A stretch of 64,000 nt of DNA. It comes from Variovorax sp. RA8 (GTDB taxonomy: Bacteria; Pseudomonadota; Gammaproteobacteria; Burkholderiales; Burkholderiaceae_C). Under the pieces are notes generated by a model that did no database searches, had not been told where the DNA came from, and worked only from the letters and a program-made list of their open reading frames with translations. A program made the translations under genes and the position numbers. Positions 38,089-46,876 of the stretch are shown here, in pieces. Where the stretch lies: assembly GCF_901827175.1 (NCBI RefSeq), contig NZ_LR594662.1, positions 806,001 through 870,000 of the forward strand, read 5' to 3'. Position 1 is the first letter of the stretch, and every line of letters begins with the position of its first letter.

Positions 38089-39260
38089 GTCTCGCTCCTG
38101 GTTGTCATTGATGAACGAATACGGCCGAGGCCGCGGGCGGTGAACGGGCCGCCTAGGCGCGTGCGCAGGCTCTGCCACAAACCCAGCAGCCCATCGGGGG
38201 AGAACAGGACGATGGCGAGGAACACGCCGCCGATGACGAGGTTGAAGCGCTCGCGGTCGACCAGGTCGATCGCGAAGTTCTGCAGGAGCACGAACACGAT
38301 CGCGCCGACGAAGGCGCCGATCGGGTGCTTCATGCCGCCGAGCACGGCGATGATGAGGATGTTGATCATCGCGCCGGTGCCGACCGTGCCGGGCGAGATG
38401 CGGCCGTTGTACCAGACCATCAGCACGCCGCCGACTGCCGCGAGGAATCCCGCCACGGCATAGGCGGCGACCCGGTGCGCGGTCACGTCGTAGCCGAGCG
38501 CCGACATGCGGCGCGGGTTGTCGCGGATGCCTTGGAGCGCCACGCCGAAGGGAGCGCGCACCAGGTACTTGACGAAGAAGTAGCCGCCGAGCGCGCACGC
38601 CAGCGCCAGGAAGTAGAAGGGCAGGGGCTCGCGCAGGTCGAGCTCGAAGAGCGTCGGCGCCGCGATGCGGCTGAAGCCCTGGAAGCCGTTGAAGAGCGTG
38701 TAGTTCTGCTGAGCCAAGTAGAAGAAGGCCACGCCGACCGCCAGCGTGATCATGATGGTGTAGATGCCCTCTGTGCGCACCGAGAGCCAGCCCACCGCCG
38801 CGGCGAACAGCGTGGCGAGCGCGACGGCGATCCCCAGCGCCAGCCACCAGGGCCAGCCCAGGCTGATCGCGACGTTGCTGCTGGTGCCGAAGATGGCCAG
38901 CATGTAGGCCGCGAAACCCGCCACCGTCATCTGCGCCAGCGACACCATGCCGCCATAGCCGCCGAGGAAGGTGAGCGAGAGCGCGATCAGGCCGAGCGCG
39001 AGCGATTGCGCGCCGATCTGGAAAGTGAAGAAGGGCGAGGCGAAGAAGGGGTAGGCGAGGACGAAGGCCATGACGATGACATGGCGCGGGCGGATCGCGC
39101 CCAGCACATCGCGCAGCCGCTGCGCCCAGCCTGCGCCGGTCGGCACGGCGACCGCGCCTGGTGCCGGGGCCGGCCGCAGCGGCGCCGTGCCGGACGGCCG
39201 CCGCGCCGCGCTCGCCGCCGCCGAGGAATTCATCGCCCGTCGCCATTGAGCGGCGCTCAT
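38085..39260 (-). CDS. branched-chain amino acid-type ABC transporter permease (LivM-type)
   Basis: A 391-residue LivM-family inner-membrane permease. About ten hydrophobic spans follow a 50-residue Ala/Pro-rich cytoplasmic leader. Family signatures are LSLTFLGGYGGMVSLAQMTV, GVALQGIRDNPRRMSALGYD and VLGGMKHPIGAFVGAIVF. The ATG at 39260 starts 13 bases after the LivH-type gene; an internal start nearer the first membrane span is possible given the unconserved leader. It should pair with the LivH-type gene product. Confidence 0.92.
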   Translation of the reverse strand: MSAAQWRRAMNSSAAASAARRPSGTAPLRPAPAPGAVAVPTGAGWAQRLRDVLGAIRPRHVIVMAFVLAYPFFASPFFTFQIGAQSLALGLIALSLTFLGGYGGMVSLAQMTVAGFAAYMLAIFGTSSNVAISLGWPWWLALGIAVALATLFAAAVGWLSVRTEGIYTIMITLAVGVAFFYLAQQNYTLFNGFQGFSRIAAPTLFELDLREPLPFYFLALACALGGYFFVKYLVRAPFGVALQGIRDNPRRMSALGYDVTAHRVAAYAVAGFLAAVGGVLMVWYNGRISPGTVGTGAMINILIIAVLGGMKHPIGAFVGAIVFVLLQNFAIDLVDRERFNLVIGGVFLAIVLFSPDGLLGLWQSLRTRLGGPFTARGLGRIRSSMTTRSET

Positions 39261-39273
39261 GGTGCCCCCACGC

Positions 39274-40215
39274 TCATGATGCCTTCCCCATCAGCCCGCG
39301 CGGCTTGAAGGCCAGCGCGACGACCATGATCACGAAGGTAAAGACCACGCTGTAGGTCGGCGCGTAGGCCTGGCCGAACTGCTCGGCGAGCCCGATCAGC
39401 AACGCGCCGATCGCGGCGCCCACCACGCTGCCCATGCCGCCCACGATCACGACCACCAGCGAGGCCAGCAGGTAGCGCGTGTCCTCGCCCGGCGAGATCG
39501 ACAGTGCCGTGCCGCCGACCACGCCGGCGAGGCCGGCGAGGCCGGCACCGATCGCGAAGGTCAGGGCAAATACGCGCTGCACGTTGACCCCCGAGGCCGC
39601 GAGCATGCCGCGGTCGTCCACGCCGGCGCGGATCATCATGCCGATGCGGGTGCGCGCCAGCAGCAGCCACAGGCCGACGCCGATCAGGATCGAGGCGAGC
39701 AGCACGAACAGGCGATAGGTCGGAAACTTGTCGACCAGCGGCAGCGTGGTCGAGCCGTAGATCCAGGCCGGCGGGTCGAAGGTGTAGATCTCGGCACCCC
39801 AGATCCACAGCGCGACGTCGGCCAGCACGATCGAAAGGCCGATGGTCACCAGCGTCTGCCGCAGGTCCTGCCCCTGCATGTGGCGGAACACCAGCAGCTG
39901 CATGAGCAGGCCCAGCACCGCGGCCGACAGGAAGCCAGCGAACACGGCCAGCACCCAGGAGCCGGTGCGCTCGCCCACCATCCAGCCGACGTAGGCGCCG
40001 ATCAGGTAGAGCGAGCCGTGCGCCAGGTTGACGTTGCGCATCAGCCCGAAGACCAGGGTGAAGCCGCTGGCGACCAGGAAGTAGAGGGAAGCCAGCGTCA
40101 GGCCGTTGAGCAGGGTCTTGAAGAAAAGCGGCGAGTTGTCGGCGACGGCCCAGGCCGCGAACACCGCGACGGGCAGGCCGAACAGCAGCCACGGGATCCA
40201 GCGCGACTTCTTCAT
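39274..40215 (-). CDS. branched-chain amino acid-type ABC transporter permease (LivH-type)
   Basis: A 313-residue LivH-family inner-membrane permease with about eight to nine hydrophobic segments. LLNGLTLASLYFLVASGFTL and FGLMRNVNLAHGSLYLIGAY are family hallmarks near the N-terminus, and VVIVGGMGSVVGAAIGALLI lies near the C-terminus. It carries an additional N-terminal hydrophobic segment (IPWLLFGLPVAVFAAWAVA) compared with the livH at 14780. It lies 70 bases after an amidohydrolase gene, which puts hydrolases and transporter in one transcript. Confidence 0.93.
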   Translation of the reverse strand: MKKSRWIPWLLFGLPVAVFAAWAVADNSPLFFKTLLNGLTLASLYFLVASGFTLVFGLMRNVNLAHGSLYLIGAYVGWMVGERTGSWVLAVFAGFLSAAVLGLLMQLLVFRHMQGQDLRQTLVTIGLSIVLADVALWIWGAEIYTFDPPAWIYGSTTLPLVDKFPTYRLFVLLASILIGVGLWLLLARTRIGMMIRAGVDDRGMLAASGVNVQRVFALTFAIGAGLAGLAGVVGGTALSISPGEDTRYLLASLVVVIVGGMGSVVGAAIGALLIGLAEQFGQAYAPTYSVVFTFVIMVVALAFKPRGLMGKAS

Positions 40216-40285
40216 GGAGTACCTTCGCCTTCGGCTGCGGTGCCGTGCTCCACCACGCCACAGCAGCGGGTTGACACAGGATGTC

Positions 40286-41569
40286 TCATGCGGCGCGCTC
40301 CCAGGTCCGCTGCGAGGCGACTTCCGGCGCCTTGGCGAACTCGCCGTCCTTCATCACCGCCAGGATGCGCTTCGGGTCGCGCAGGATCGCCAGGTTGGCC
40401 AGCGGGTCGCCGTCGACCAGCAGCAGGTCCGCGAGGTAGCCGTCCTGGATGGTGCCGAGCTCGTCGCCGCGCTTCATGATCTGGCCGCCGTAGAGCGTGG
40501 CGCAGCGGATCGCCTCCATCGGCGTGAAACCCAGGTAGCGCACGAAGAACTCCAGGTCGCGCGCGTTCTGGCAGTGCGGCGTGAAGGCGAAGCCGTAGTC
40601 GCCCCCGGGCAGGATGCGCACGCCGCGCCGGTGCATGGCCTTGAGCGATTCGAGCGCCGCATCCCATTCGACCTGGTAGCCCATCGCCACCGCCTTGTCG
40701 TGGGTGATCCCGAAGGGCTCGGCCTCGTGCAGCATGGCGTACAGGATGGCGATGCCGGGGGCGACGAAGATGCGGTCCTTCGCCGCCTCCAGCATGTCCA
40801 GCGTCTCCTCGTCGGTGAAGCTGGCGTGGTAGATCACCTCGATGCCGTGGCGCAGTGCCTGCTTGACGGACGCGGCCGAGCGCGCATGCGCGGTGCCGCG
40901 CTTGCCGCGCACGCGGACCTCCTCCATCGCGGCGGCCACCTCGGCGTCGCTCATCCAGGTGGTGTCGGCCGGCGAGTCGGGCGTGAAGTTGTCGCCCGAG
41001 AGGTTGAGCTTGATCGAATCGACGCCGTACTTGAGGAACATGCGCACGACCTTGCGCATCTCGTCCGCGCAGTTCACGTTGACGCCGAAGCTGAACTCGG
41101 GGAAGGGCAGGTGCGGCAAGGTCTCGTCGCCCAGGCCGCCCGGCACGGTGATCTCCTGGCTCGCCGCCAGGTAGCGCGGGCCGGGGATCTGGCCGGCGTT
41201 GATGGCATTGCGGATCACCACGTCCAGCCGCGGCTTGGCGCAGGCGGCCCCGACGCAGGAGGTGAAGCCGGCCTCCAGGTATCGCCTGGCGACCTTTGCG
41301 CACCACAGGACGTGTTCCTCCAGCGGCATGCGCTGGATCGCCGACAGCGTGGCCGCGTCGTTCCAGGAGAAATGCGTATGGGCCTCGCACATCCCGGGCA
41401 TCAGCGTGGCGCCGGCGCCGTCGACCACCATGGCGCCGCCGGGTGCGATCGGGGCTGTGCTGCGGCCCACCTGGCGGATGCGGTTGCCGCGGACCAGCAC
41501 GCTGCCGGTGTAGGGGTTCTGGCCCGTACCGTCGAGGATACGGACGTTGGTGAAGACGACATCGCTCAT
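40286..41569 (-). CDS. metal-dependent amidohydrolase, paralogue A
   Basis: A 427-residue cytoplasmic amidohydrolase-superfamily enzyme. The HxH metal motif is EAHTHFSW (His64, His66), then further candidate ligands occur in KLNLSGDNF, GTAHARSAASVK and VIYHASFTDEE, and a GGDYGFAFTPH segment holds the usual Asp/His near residue 320. The family includes imidazolonepropionase- and prolidase-like hydrolases acting on cyclic amides or C-N bonds. The ATG at 41569 is the first with a sensible VVFTNVRILDG N-terminus. It shares most landmarks with the next upstream gene, so the pair arose by duplication. Confidence 0.92.
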   Translation of the reverse strand: MSDVVFTNVRILDGTGQNPYTGSVLVRGNRIRQVGRSTAPIAPGGAMVVDGAGATLMPGMCEAHTHFSWNDAATLSAIQRMPLEEHVLWCAKVARRYLEAGFTSCVGAACAKPRLDVVIRNAINAGQIPGPRYLAASQEITVPGGLGDETLPHLPFPEFSFGVNVNCADEMRKVVRMFLKYGVDSIKLNLSGDNFTPDSPADTTWMSDAEVAAAMEEVRVRGKRGTAHARSAASVKQALRHGIEVIYHASFTDEETLDMLEAAKDRIFVAPGIAILYAMLHEAEPFGITHDKAVAMGYQVEWDAALESLKAMHRRGVRILPGGDYGFAFTPHCQNARDLEFFVRYLGFTPMEAIRCATLYGGQIMKRGDELGTIQDGYLADLLLVDGDPLANLAILRDPKRILAVMKDGEFAKAPEVASQRTWERAA

Positions 41570-41635
41570 GTGCTTCTCCCGTTTGACTCCCTGTCCCGGA
41601 GGGAGAGGGAACAAGACAGCGAACCCGGTGCCATC

Positions 41636-42925
41636 TCAAGCCGCCCAGCGCGTCATGTGCGCGCGCCGCACCGGCGGCGCACGGTGGAACTCGCCGTCCT
41701 TCATCACCGCCAGGATCCGGGCCTTGTCCTGCAGCACCGTGATGTCGGCCAGCGGATCGCCGTCGATCAGCAGCAGGTCGGCGAGATAGCCTTCGCGCAC
41801 ATAGCCCAGCACCTTGCCCATGCGCATCATCGGCGCGCCCCAGGCGGTGGCCGACAGCAACGCTTCCATGGTGCTCATGCCGACGTACTTGACGAAGTAC
41901 TCCAGGTCCCTGGCGTTGGTCCCGTGCGGCGTCCATGCAAAGCCGTAGTCGCCGCCGGGCAGGATGCGGATGCCCCGCTTGCGCATCGCCCGCATGCTCT
42001 CGACGGCGGCCTCGAGCTCGCGGTGGTAGCCCATGCGCCGCGTCACCTCGGGCGTCAGTCCCCATTCGCTTGCGTGATGGCAGGTGTTGATCAGCCAGGC
42101 CAGGCCGGGCGCGATGAAGTGCTCGAACTTGTGCGCCTCGAGCATGTCCAGCGCCTCCTCGTCGGTGAAGCTGGCGTGGTAGATCACCTCGATCCCGTGC
42201 CTCACGCACTGCTTGATCGACCAGGTCGAGCGCGCATGCGCCGCCACCCGCTTGCCCCAGGCCTTGGCCTCCTGCACGCACACCGTGATCTCTTCCTCGG
42301 TGAACTGGCTCATCTCGCTGGACATGCCGGTGATGGACTCGCCCGAGAGATTGATCTTCAGCGAGTCCACGCCGTACTTGGCGAACATGCGCACGCAGCG
42401 GCGCATCTCCTCGGCGCCGCTGACCACGGCGCCGAAGGCGAACTCGGGCTGCGGCAGGTGCGGCTGGGTGGTGTCTCCCAAGCCGCCCGGCACGGTGATC
42501 TCCTGGCTGGCGGCCAGGTAGCGCGGGCCGATGATGGTCCCGTCGGCGATGGCGTTGCGGATGACCACGTCAAGCCGAGGCTTGGCCGCGGCGGCGCCCA
42601 CGCAACTGGTCCAGCCCATGTCGAGATAGCGCTTCGCGACCTCGGCGCACCAGAGGATGTGCTCCTCCGGCGGCATGCGCTGGATGGCATCCAGGCTGGG
42701 CTGGTCGTTCCACGAGAAGTGCGTGTGCGCCTCCACCATGCCGGGCATGAGGAAGGCGCCGGCGCCGTCGATCGTCTGCGCGCCCATGACCGGCGCGGCG
42801 CGCTGCCCGTAGCCCGTCTTGACGACGCGTGCGATGCGGTTGCCCTGCACCAGCACGTCGCCGGTGAAGGGCGCCTCGCCGCCGCCGTCGAAGACACGGA
42901 CATTGGTGAAGAGAACGTCCGCCAT
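41636..42925 (-). CDS. metal-dependent amidohydrolase, paralogue B
   Basis: A 429-residue paralogue of the enzyme at 40286. HxH is EAHTHFSW (His67, His69). KINLSGESI, RVAAHARSTWSIK, VIYHASFTDEEALDMLEAHK and GGDYGFAWTPH mirror the other copy, as does the closing ADLLLIDGDPLADI block. The two proteins are similar along their full length but differ in the segment after the metal site (INTCHHASEWGLTPEVTRR here), which could alter substrate choice. It lies 66 bases before paralogue A and 4 bases after an alpha/beta hydrolase gene. Confidence 0.92.
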   Translation of the reverse strand: MADVLFTNVRVFDGGGEAPFTGDVLVQGNRIARVVKTGYGQRAAPVMGAQTIDGAGAFLMPGMVEAHTHFSWNDQPSLDAIQRMPPEEHILWCAEVAKRYLDMGWTSCVGAAAAKPRLDVVIRNAIADGTIIGPRYLAASQEITVPGGLGDTTQPHLPQPEFAFGAVVSGAEEMRRCVRMFAKYGVDSLKINLSGESITGMSSEMSQFTEEEITVCVQEAKAWGKRVAAHARSTWSIKQCVRHGIEVIYHASFTDEEALDMLEAHKFEHFIAPGLAWLINTCHHASEWGLTPEVTRRMGYHRELEAAVESMRAMRKRGIRILPGGDYGFAWTPHGTNARDLEYFVKYVGMSTMEALLSATAWGAPMMRMGKVLGYVREGYLADLLLIDGDPLADITVLQDKARILAVMKDGEFHRAPPVRRAHMTRWAA

Positions 42926-42929
42926 GGTT

Positions 42930-43727
42930 TCAGCTCCTCGCGTTCGCGGCCAGGAAGTCGCGCAGCTCGCGCTGGCATTCGTCGGGACGCTCGACCGGCG
43001 TCCAGTGGCCGCAACGCGACAGCACCACCACGCGCTTGCGCGCCGCGTTGTGCAGCCGGTCGGCCATGGCGCGCACCGACTGCGGCGGCGCCACGCCGTC
43101 CTCGTCGCCGGTGACCAGCAGCACCGGCGCCTCGATGCGCTCCACTGCCGCGGCCTGCGCGCCGGCCAGCGCCTCGCAGCTGCGCGCATAGGCCTCGCCT
43201 TCCTGCCGCATCAGGCTCTCGCGCACGAAGGCCACGGCGAGCGGCAGGCGCTGGCGCGTGTCGGCGGAGACCGCGGCCTGGAGCAACCCCTGCGTGATCT
43301 CGTGCATCCCGGCCGCGCCTTCGCGGGCCCTGGCGGCGCGCGCCTTCATCGCCGTGCGCGCGGCGTCCGGCGGCGCGATCAGCGGGCCGAAGAGGGCGAC
43401 GCTCGCCGCCAGCTTGGGGTGCGCGGCCGCGATGTGCTGGCAGACGATGGTGCCCATCGAATGCCCCACCCAGTGGGCGCGCGCGACGCCGAGGCGATCG
43501 CAGATGCGCAGCAGCACTTCGACGTAGCGTTCGATCGAGAGCTCGCCCTCGGCCCGCTGCGAACGCCCGCTGCCCGGCAGGTCCACGCGCAGCACGCGGT
43601 GCCGCGCCAGCGCAGGCATCAGCGGCGTGAAGCTGTTGGAGCTGCCGCCGAGGCCGTGGACGCAGACCACGGCCGGGCCTTCGCCTTCCTCTTCCACCGC
43701 GACACGGTCGATCAGTTGGAATGACAT
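42930..43727 (-). CDS. alpha/beta hydrolase
   Basis: A 265-residue alpha/beta hydrolase resembling the carboxylesterase/C-C hydrolase group. The oxyanion region is VHGLGGSS, the nucleophile elbow VGHSMGT contains Ser90, the acid lies in TGDEDGVAPP, and the histidine is in SRCGHWTPVE. There is no signal peptide. It sits 12 bases after the FAH-family gene and 4 bases before amidohydrolase B. Such enzymes hydrolyse lactones, esters or ring-cleavage products; which of these cannot be told. Confidence 0.92.
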   Translation of the reverse strand: MSFQLIDRVAVEEEGEGPAVVCVHGLGGSSNSFTPLMPALARHRVLRVDLPGSGRSQRAEGELSIERYVEVLLRICDRLGVARAHWVGHSMGTIVCQHIAAAHPKLAASVALFGPLIAPPDAARTAMKARAARAREGAAGMHEITQGLLQAAVSADTRQRLPLAVAFVRESLMRQEGEAYARSCEALAGAQAAAVERIEAPVLLVTGDEDGVAPPQSVRAMADRLHNAARKRVVVLSRCGHWTPVERPDECQRELRDFLAANARS

Positions 43728-43739
43728 CGTCGGGCCTGC

Positions 43740-44606
43740 CTACTCGAAGGGGTTCTCGATGACGCCCACGCCATCGATCTCGATGCGCACCACGTCGCCG
43801 GACTTCAGCCACTGCGGCGGTGTCTGCCCCATGCCAACGCCGGCCGGCGTGCCGGTGGCGATCACGTCGCCGGGGTGGAGCGTGATGCCGCGCGAGCAGG
43901 TCTCGATCAGCGTGGGGATGTCGAAGATCATGTCCCGGGTCTGGCCGTCCTGGCGCAGCGCGCCGTTGACCCAGCCGCGCACGCGCGTGGCGCGGCCGTC
44001 GAGTTCGTCGGCCGTCACGATCCACGGGCCCATGGGGCAGAAGCCGTCGAAGCTCTTGCCCAGCTCCCATTGCTGGTGGCGCATCTGCACGTCGCGCGCG
44101 GTCACGTCGTTGACCACCGTGTAGCCGAACACATGGTCCATCGCGCGCGACCGCGGGATGTCGCGCCCGCCGCTGCCGATGACCACCGCGAGCTCCGACT
44201 CGTAGTCGATCTGCACCGAGGTGGCGGGCGAGGGCAGGCGCACCACGTCGCGCGGACCGATCACGCATTCGCCCAGCTTGCCGAAGACGATGGGCCAGGG
44301 GTCGCTCTGCGGCATGGACTCGCGGAACACGGTGCCGGCGAGCTCGCTGGCATGCGCGCGGTAATTGCGACCGACGCAGAACAGGCTGCGCAGCGGGCGC
44401 GGCAGCGGCGCGCGCAGCGTGAGGACCTCGACCGGCAGCCGGGCGCCGGAAGGGGAGGGCAAGGGTTCGTCGCGCGCGAGCGCCTGGATCAGCGGCAGCA
44501 CGCCGGCCGATGCGTCGCGCACGGCCAGCGGCGTGGCCTCGCGGCCGTCGGCCGAGACCATGCCCGCGTAGTCGCGGCCGCCCCAACTCCAGCTTGCCAG
44601 GCGCAT
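43740..44606 (-). CDS. fumarylacetoacetate hydrolase (FAH) family protein
   Basis: A 288-residue FAH-superfamily enzyme, hydrolysing or hydrating/decarboxylating beta-diketo or 2-oxo acids with a divalent metal. The LFCVGRNYRAHASELAGTVF segment, the metal ligands in DYESELAVVIGSGG, and VVNDVTARDVQMRHQQWELG with FDGFCPMGPW are diagnostic. GVGMGQTPPQWLKSGDVV closes the domain. It is the first gene of the long operon, starting at 44606, with the TetR gene divergent 175 bases away. Fumarylpyruvate, acylpyruvate or homoprotocatechuate-type substrates are possible. Confidence 0.94.
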   Translation of the reverse strand: MRLASWSWGGRDYAGMVSADGREATPLAVRDASAGVLPLIQALARDEPLPSPSGARLPVEVLTLRAPLPRPLRSLFCVGRNYRAHASELAGTVFRESMPQSDPWPIVFGKLGECVIGPRDVVRLPSPATSVQIDYESELAVVIGSGGRDIPRSRAMDHVFGYTVVNDVTARDVQMRHQQWELGKSFDGFCPMGPWIVTADELDGRATRVRGWVNGALRQDGQTRDMIFDIPTLIETCSRGITLHPGDVIATGTPAGVGMGQTPPQWLKSGDVVRIEIDGVGVIENPFE

Positions 44607-44682
44607 CGCCGTTGTCTCCGTCTTGTCTCGAATGTCATGCGGGGCTCGCGCCGCGCCGCCTCGAGATCAGGGAATCGTGGTT

Positions 44683-44702
44683 TTTGAGACTTGCGTCTCA
44701 AA
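44683..44702. promoter_or_regulatory. putative TetR operator between tetR and the 14-gene operon
   Basis: TTTGAGAC-TTGC-GTCTCAAA is a perfect inverted repeat with 8-base arms. It lies 77 bases upstream of the FAH gene start and 80 bases upstream of the TetR ATG, midway in the only divergent gap of the region. Its form fits a TetR dimer site controlling both promoters. Binding is inferred from symmetry and position. Confidence 0.75.
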
Positions 44703-44781
44703 TCGGGATCGGTGCATCATACGTGCCGAGCTCGGCACTCCACAAGCAAGGCAAAGCCCTTCCGCACTCCGTACAAACCCC

Positions 44782-45492
44782 ATGACGCGACTGAAGCACA
44801 AGCTGAGCGAACCTCCGGTGCCGCCCGAGCGCGGCGTCAAGGCGGCGACCTTCAAGCTGCTGCTCGATACCGCCATGGACATCATCCGGCAGAGCGGCCA
44901 TATCCCTTCGGTGGCGGAGGCGGCGGCGCGCTCGAAGGTCTCGCGCGCCACGGCGTATCGCTATTTCCCGAGCCGCAGCGCGCTGGTCACGGCTGTCATC
45001 GACAGCTCGCTGGGGCCGGTGCGCAGGCTGGCTTCCGACAACCCGAGCGGCCGCGAGCGGGTGCACGAGCTGTTCCTGCAGACCTTCCCGCGCTTCAAGG
45101 AATTCGAGGCCCAGCTGCGCGCCGCCGCCCAGCTCTCGCTCGAGCAGTGGGGGCTCGAGCGCGCCGGGCTGCTGGAGGAGGAGCCTTACCGGCGCGGCCA
45201 TCGCGTGCGCATCCTCGAGCACGCGATCGAGCCGCTGGTGCCGCAGCTGCGGCCCGCCGTGCGCAAGCGGCTGCACCATGCCCTGTCGGTGGTGTACGGC
45301 ATCGAGCCCTACGTGATCCTGAAGGACATATGGGGCCTCGGCGACCGCGAGGTCGAGCGCACCGCGCTGTGGATGGCCGATGCGCTGATCGATGCGGCGC
45401 TGCGCGAGTCCGAGCAGAAGCCCGCGTCCAGCGGCCGCCCGAAGCCGAACGGTGCACGGGTGCCGGCAGCGGCCGCTGCGAAGCGGCGCTGA
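44782..45492 (+). CDS. TetR-family transcriptional regulator
   Basis: A 236-residue TetR-type regulator. The HTH is at about residues 21-68, with AMDIIRQSGHIPSVAEAAAR and KVSRATAYRYFPSRSALVTA. The C-terminal effector domain is helical and the last 25 residues form an unstructured Pro/Ala/Lys tail. The ATG at 44782 is preferred; the frame is open upstream through the intergenic palindrome. It diverges from the 14-gene operon and is its likely repressor, with a perfect palindrome between them. The inducer would be a pathway substrate or CoA-free intermediate (inference). Confidence 0.92.
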   Translation: MTRLKHKLSEPPVPPERGVKAATFKLLLDTAMDIIRQSGHIPSVAEAAARSKVSRATAYRYFPSRSALVTAVIDSSLGPVRRLASDNPSGRERVHELFLQTFPRFKEFEAQLRAAAQLSLEQWGLERAGLLEEEPYRRGHRVRILEHAIEPLVPQLRPAVRKRLHHALSVVYGIEPYVILKDIWGLGDREVERTALWMADALIDAALRESEQKPASSGRPKPNGARVPAAAAAKRR

Positions 45493-45527
45493 ATGCGGCC
45501 GAAGTTTCGCCGCAGCTGTGCCTGAAC

Positions 45528-46463
45528 ATGGCCGAAGTCATCCCACCCCCTGCCTGGTACGACGCGCAGTACAACAACCGCGCGCGCATTCCCGGGCATC
45601 CCGCGATCCTGCAGCACTGGGCCGAGGCCTCGGCCCGCGCCTATGCGCGCCCGGGCTGGGTGCTCGATCTCGCCTATGGGAACGACGCCAGCGAGCGCCT
45701 CGATGTGCTGCCTGCCGCTCGACCGGGCGCGCCCGTGCTGGTCTACATCCACGGCGGCTACTGGCGCGCGCTCGACAAGCGCGACCAGAGCTTCGTGGCG
45801 CCGCCCTTCGCCGACGCGGGCGCGATGGTCGTGCTGGCCAACTACGCGCTGTGCCCGGCGGTCGCGATCGAGCGCATCGTGCTGCAGCTGGTCCAGGCCG
45901 TGGCCTGGGTCTATCGGAACGCGCCCGGGCATGGCGGCGATCCCGCCCGCATCGTGGTTGCCGGCCATTCGGCGGGCGGGCACCTGGCAACGATGCTGCT
46001 GGCTTGCGACTGGAAAGGCGTGGCGCCTGACTTGCCCGGGGACTTGGTGAAGGCAGCGCTCTCGATCTCGGGCCTCTACGAGCTGGAGCCGCTGCGGCAT
46101 GCGCCCTTCCTGGCAGGCGATATCGGCCTGACAGCGGCATCGGCCCTGCGGCTCAGCCCCGCCGCCATGCCCGCGCCGGAGCGCGGCGCACTGGTCACCG
46201 TGGTGGGCGGCGACGAGAGCGAGGAGTTCCTGCGGCAGGCCGACCTGATCGCGCAGGCCTGGGGGCCGGGCGTGGTGCGCGCGTCGGAGTGCGTCCCAGG
46301 GCGCAACCACATGGACGTGCTGCACGAACTCGCGGACCCGCGCTCGCGCACGCACCGGCGAGCCCTGCAACTGCTCGGCCTCGAATCGTGGGACGTGACT
46401 GCCAACGGCAGCAGCGCGCCGACCGCAAAGCTCGACGCGGAGACTCTTCTCGAAATCCGTTGA
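45528..46463 (+). CDS. alpha/beta hydrolase, kynurenine formamidase-like
   Basis: A 311-residue hydrolase of the alpha/beta fold resembling arylformamidase-type enzymes. The YIHGGYWRALDKRDQSF oxyanion region is near residue 80, the nucleophile lies in VVAGHSAGGHLA, and the acid and base lie in GGDESEEFL and GRNHMDVLHEL. The N-terminus (WYDAQYNNRARIPGHPAILQ) also matches that group. It follows the TetR gene by 35 bases on the same strand, so it may be under the same control as the divergent operon. Whether it works in tryptophan breakdown or on the operon's amide is open. Confidence 0.88.
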   Translation: MAEVIPPPAWYDAQYNNRARIPGHPAILQHWAEASARAYARPGWVLDLAYGNDASERLDVLPAARPGAPVLVYIHGGYWRALDKRDQSFVAPPFADAGAMVVLANYALCPAVAIERIVLQLVQAVAWVYRNAPGHGGDPARIVVAGHSAGGHLATMLLACDWKGVAPDLPGDLVKAALSISGLYELEPLRHAPFLAGDIGLTAASALRLSPAAMPAPERGALVTVVGGDESEEFLRQADLIAQAWGPGVVRASECVPGRNHMDVLHELADPRSRTHRRALQLLGLESWDVTANGSSAPTAKLDAETLLEIR

Positions 46464-46561
46464 CGCAGATCAAGAACGGCTGCTCAGCGTCGATGGCCGT
46501 CGATGTTCAAGCGCTCTCGCAGGCAGACAATGGTGTGCGGCGCCGAGCCGAAGGAGTTGCA

Positions 46562-46762
46562 ATGACTACAGAAGAATCGATCCCCACGTTGGAAGAACGT
46601 ATCTCCAAAGCTGTTGCCGACTGCGAGGCATGGAGGCAAACCGGGTTCAGCGAAAGCTACATGGAGGCGTACGACCTTGTAGAGGCGTTGCAGTTGCAAC
46701 TGCGAAGACGTCTGCGGCTACCTGCCGCTGCCGCTGCCGCTGGTGATGGGCGAGACCGTTAG
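46562..46762 (+). CDS. small hypothetical protein
   Basis: A 66-residue product, MTTEESIPTLEERISKAVAD onward, with a good AAGGAG ribosome site eight bases upstream. The first 45 residues look like a coherent helical protein. The last 20 are Arg/Leu/Ala-rich and coincide with repetitive GCTGCC sequence next to a decayed IS66 fragment, so the C-terminus may be altered. No function can be assigned. Confidence 0.6.
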   Translation: MTTEESIPTLEERISKAVADCEAWRQTGFSESYMEAYDLVEALQLQLRRRLRLPAAAAAAGDGRDR

Positions 46763-46782
46763 CGTCAGGCGGGTCGCGCGCC

Positions 46783-46869
46783 GGCGCGGTCTCCGTACCG
46801 GCGCGCACGGCGATCGGCTCGATGGCCAGCCACACCGCATCGATGCCGACCAACGCGGGCGCTCGCGCA
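46783..46869 (-). pseudogene. remnant of an IS66-family tnpB gene
   Basis: On the minus strand this encodes IDAVWLAIEPIAVRAGTETA, which resembles the start of IS66 TnpB proteins (IDxVWLAxEPxDMRAGTETA). The match stops abruptly after about 25 codons, and no transposase or terminal repeats are visible. It is an insertion-sequence scar. Confidence 0.5.
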
Positions 46870-46876
46870 CTCCTTG

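Noticed and set aside
36490..38463. 657-codon plus-strand open frame
   Set aside because: It is the shadow of the binding-protein and permease genes on the other strand. Composition is His/Arg/Gly-rich and no family motifs appear.
40106..43114. 1,002-codon plus-strand open frame
   Set aside because: It lies opposite the two amidohydrolases and hydrolase. Its two halves look alike only because the genes beneath are paralogues.
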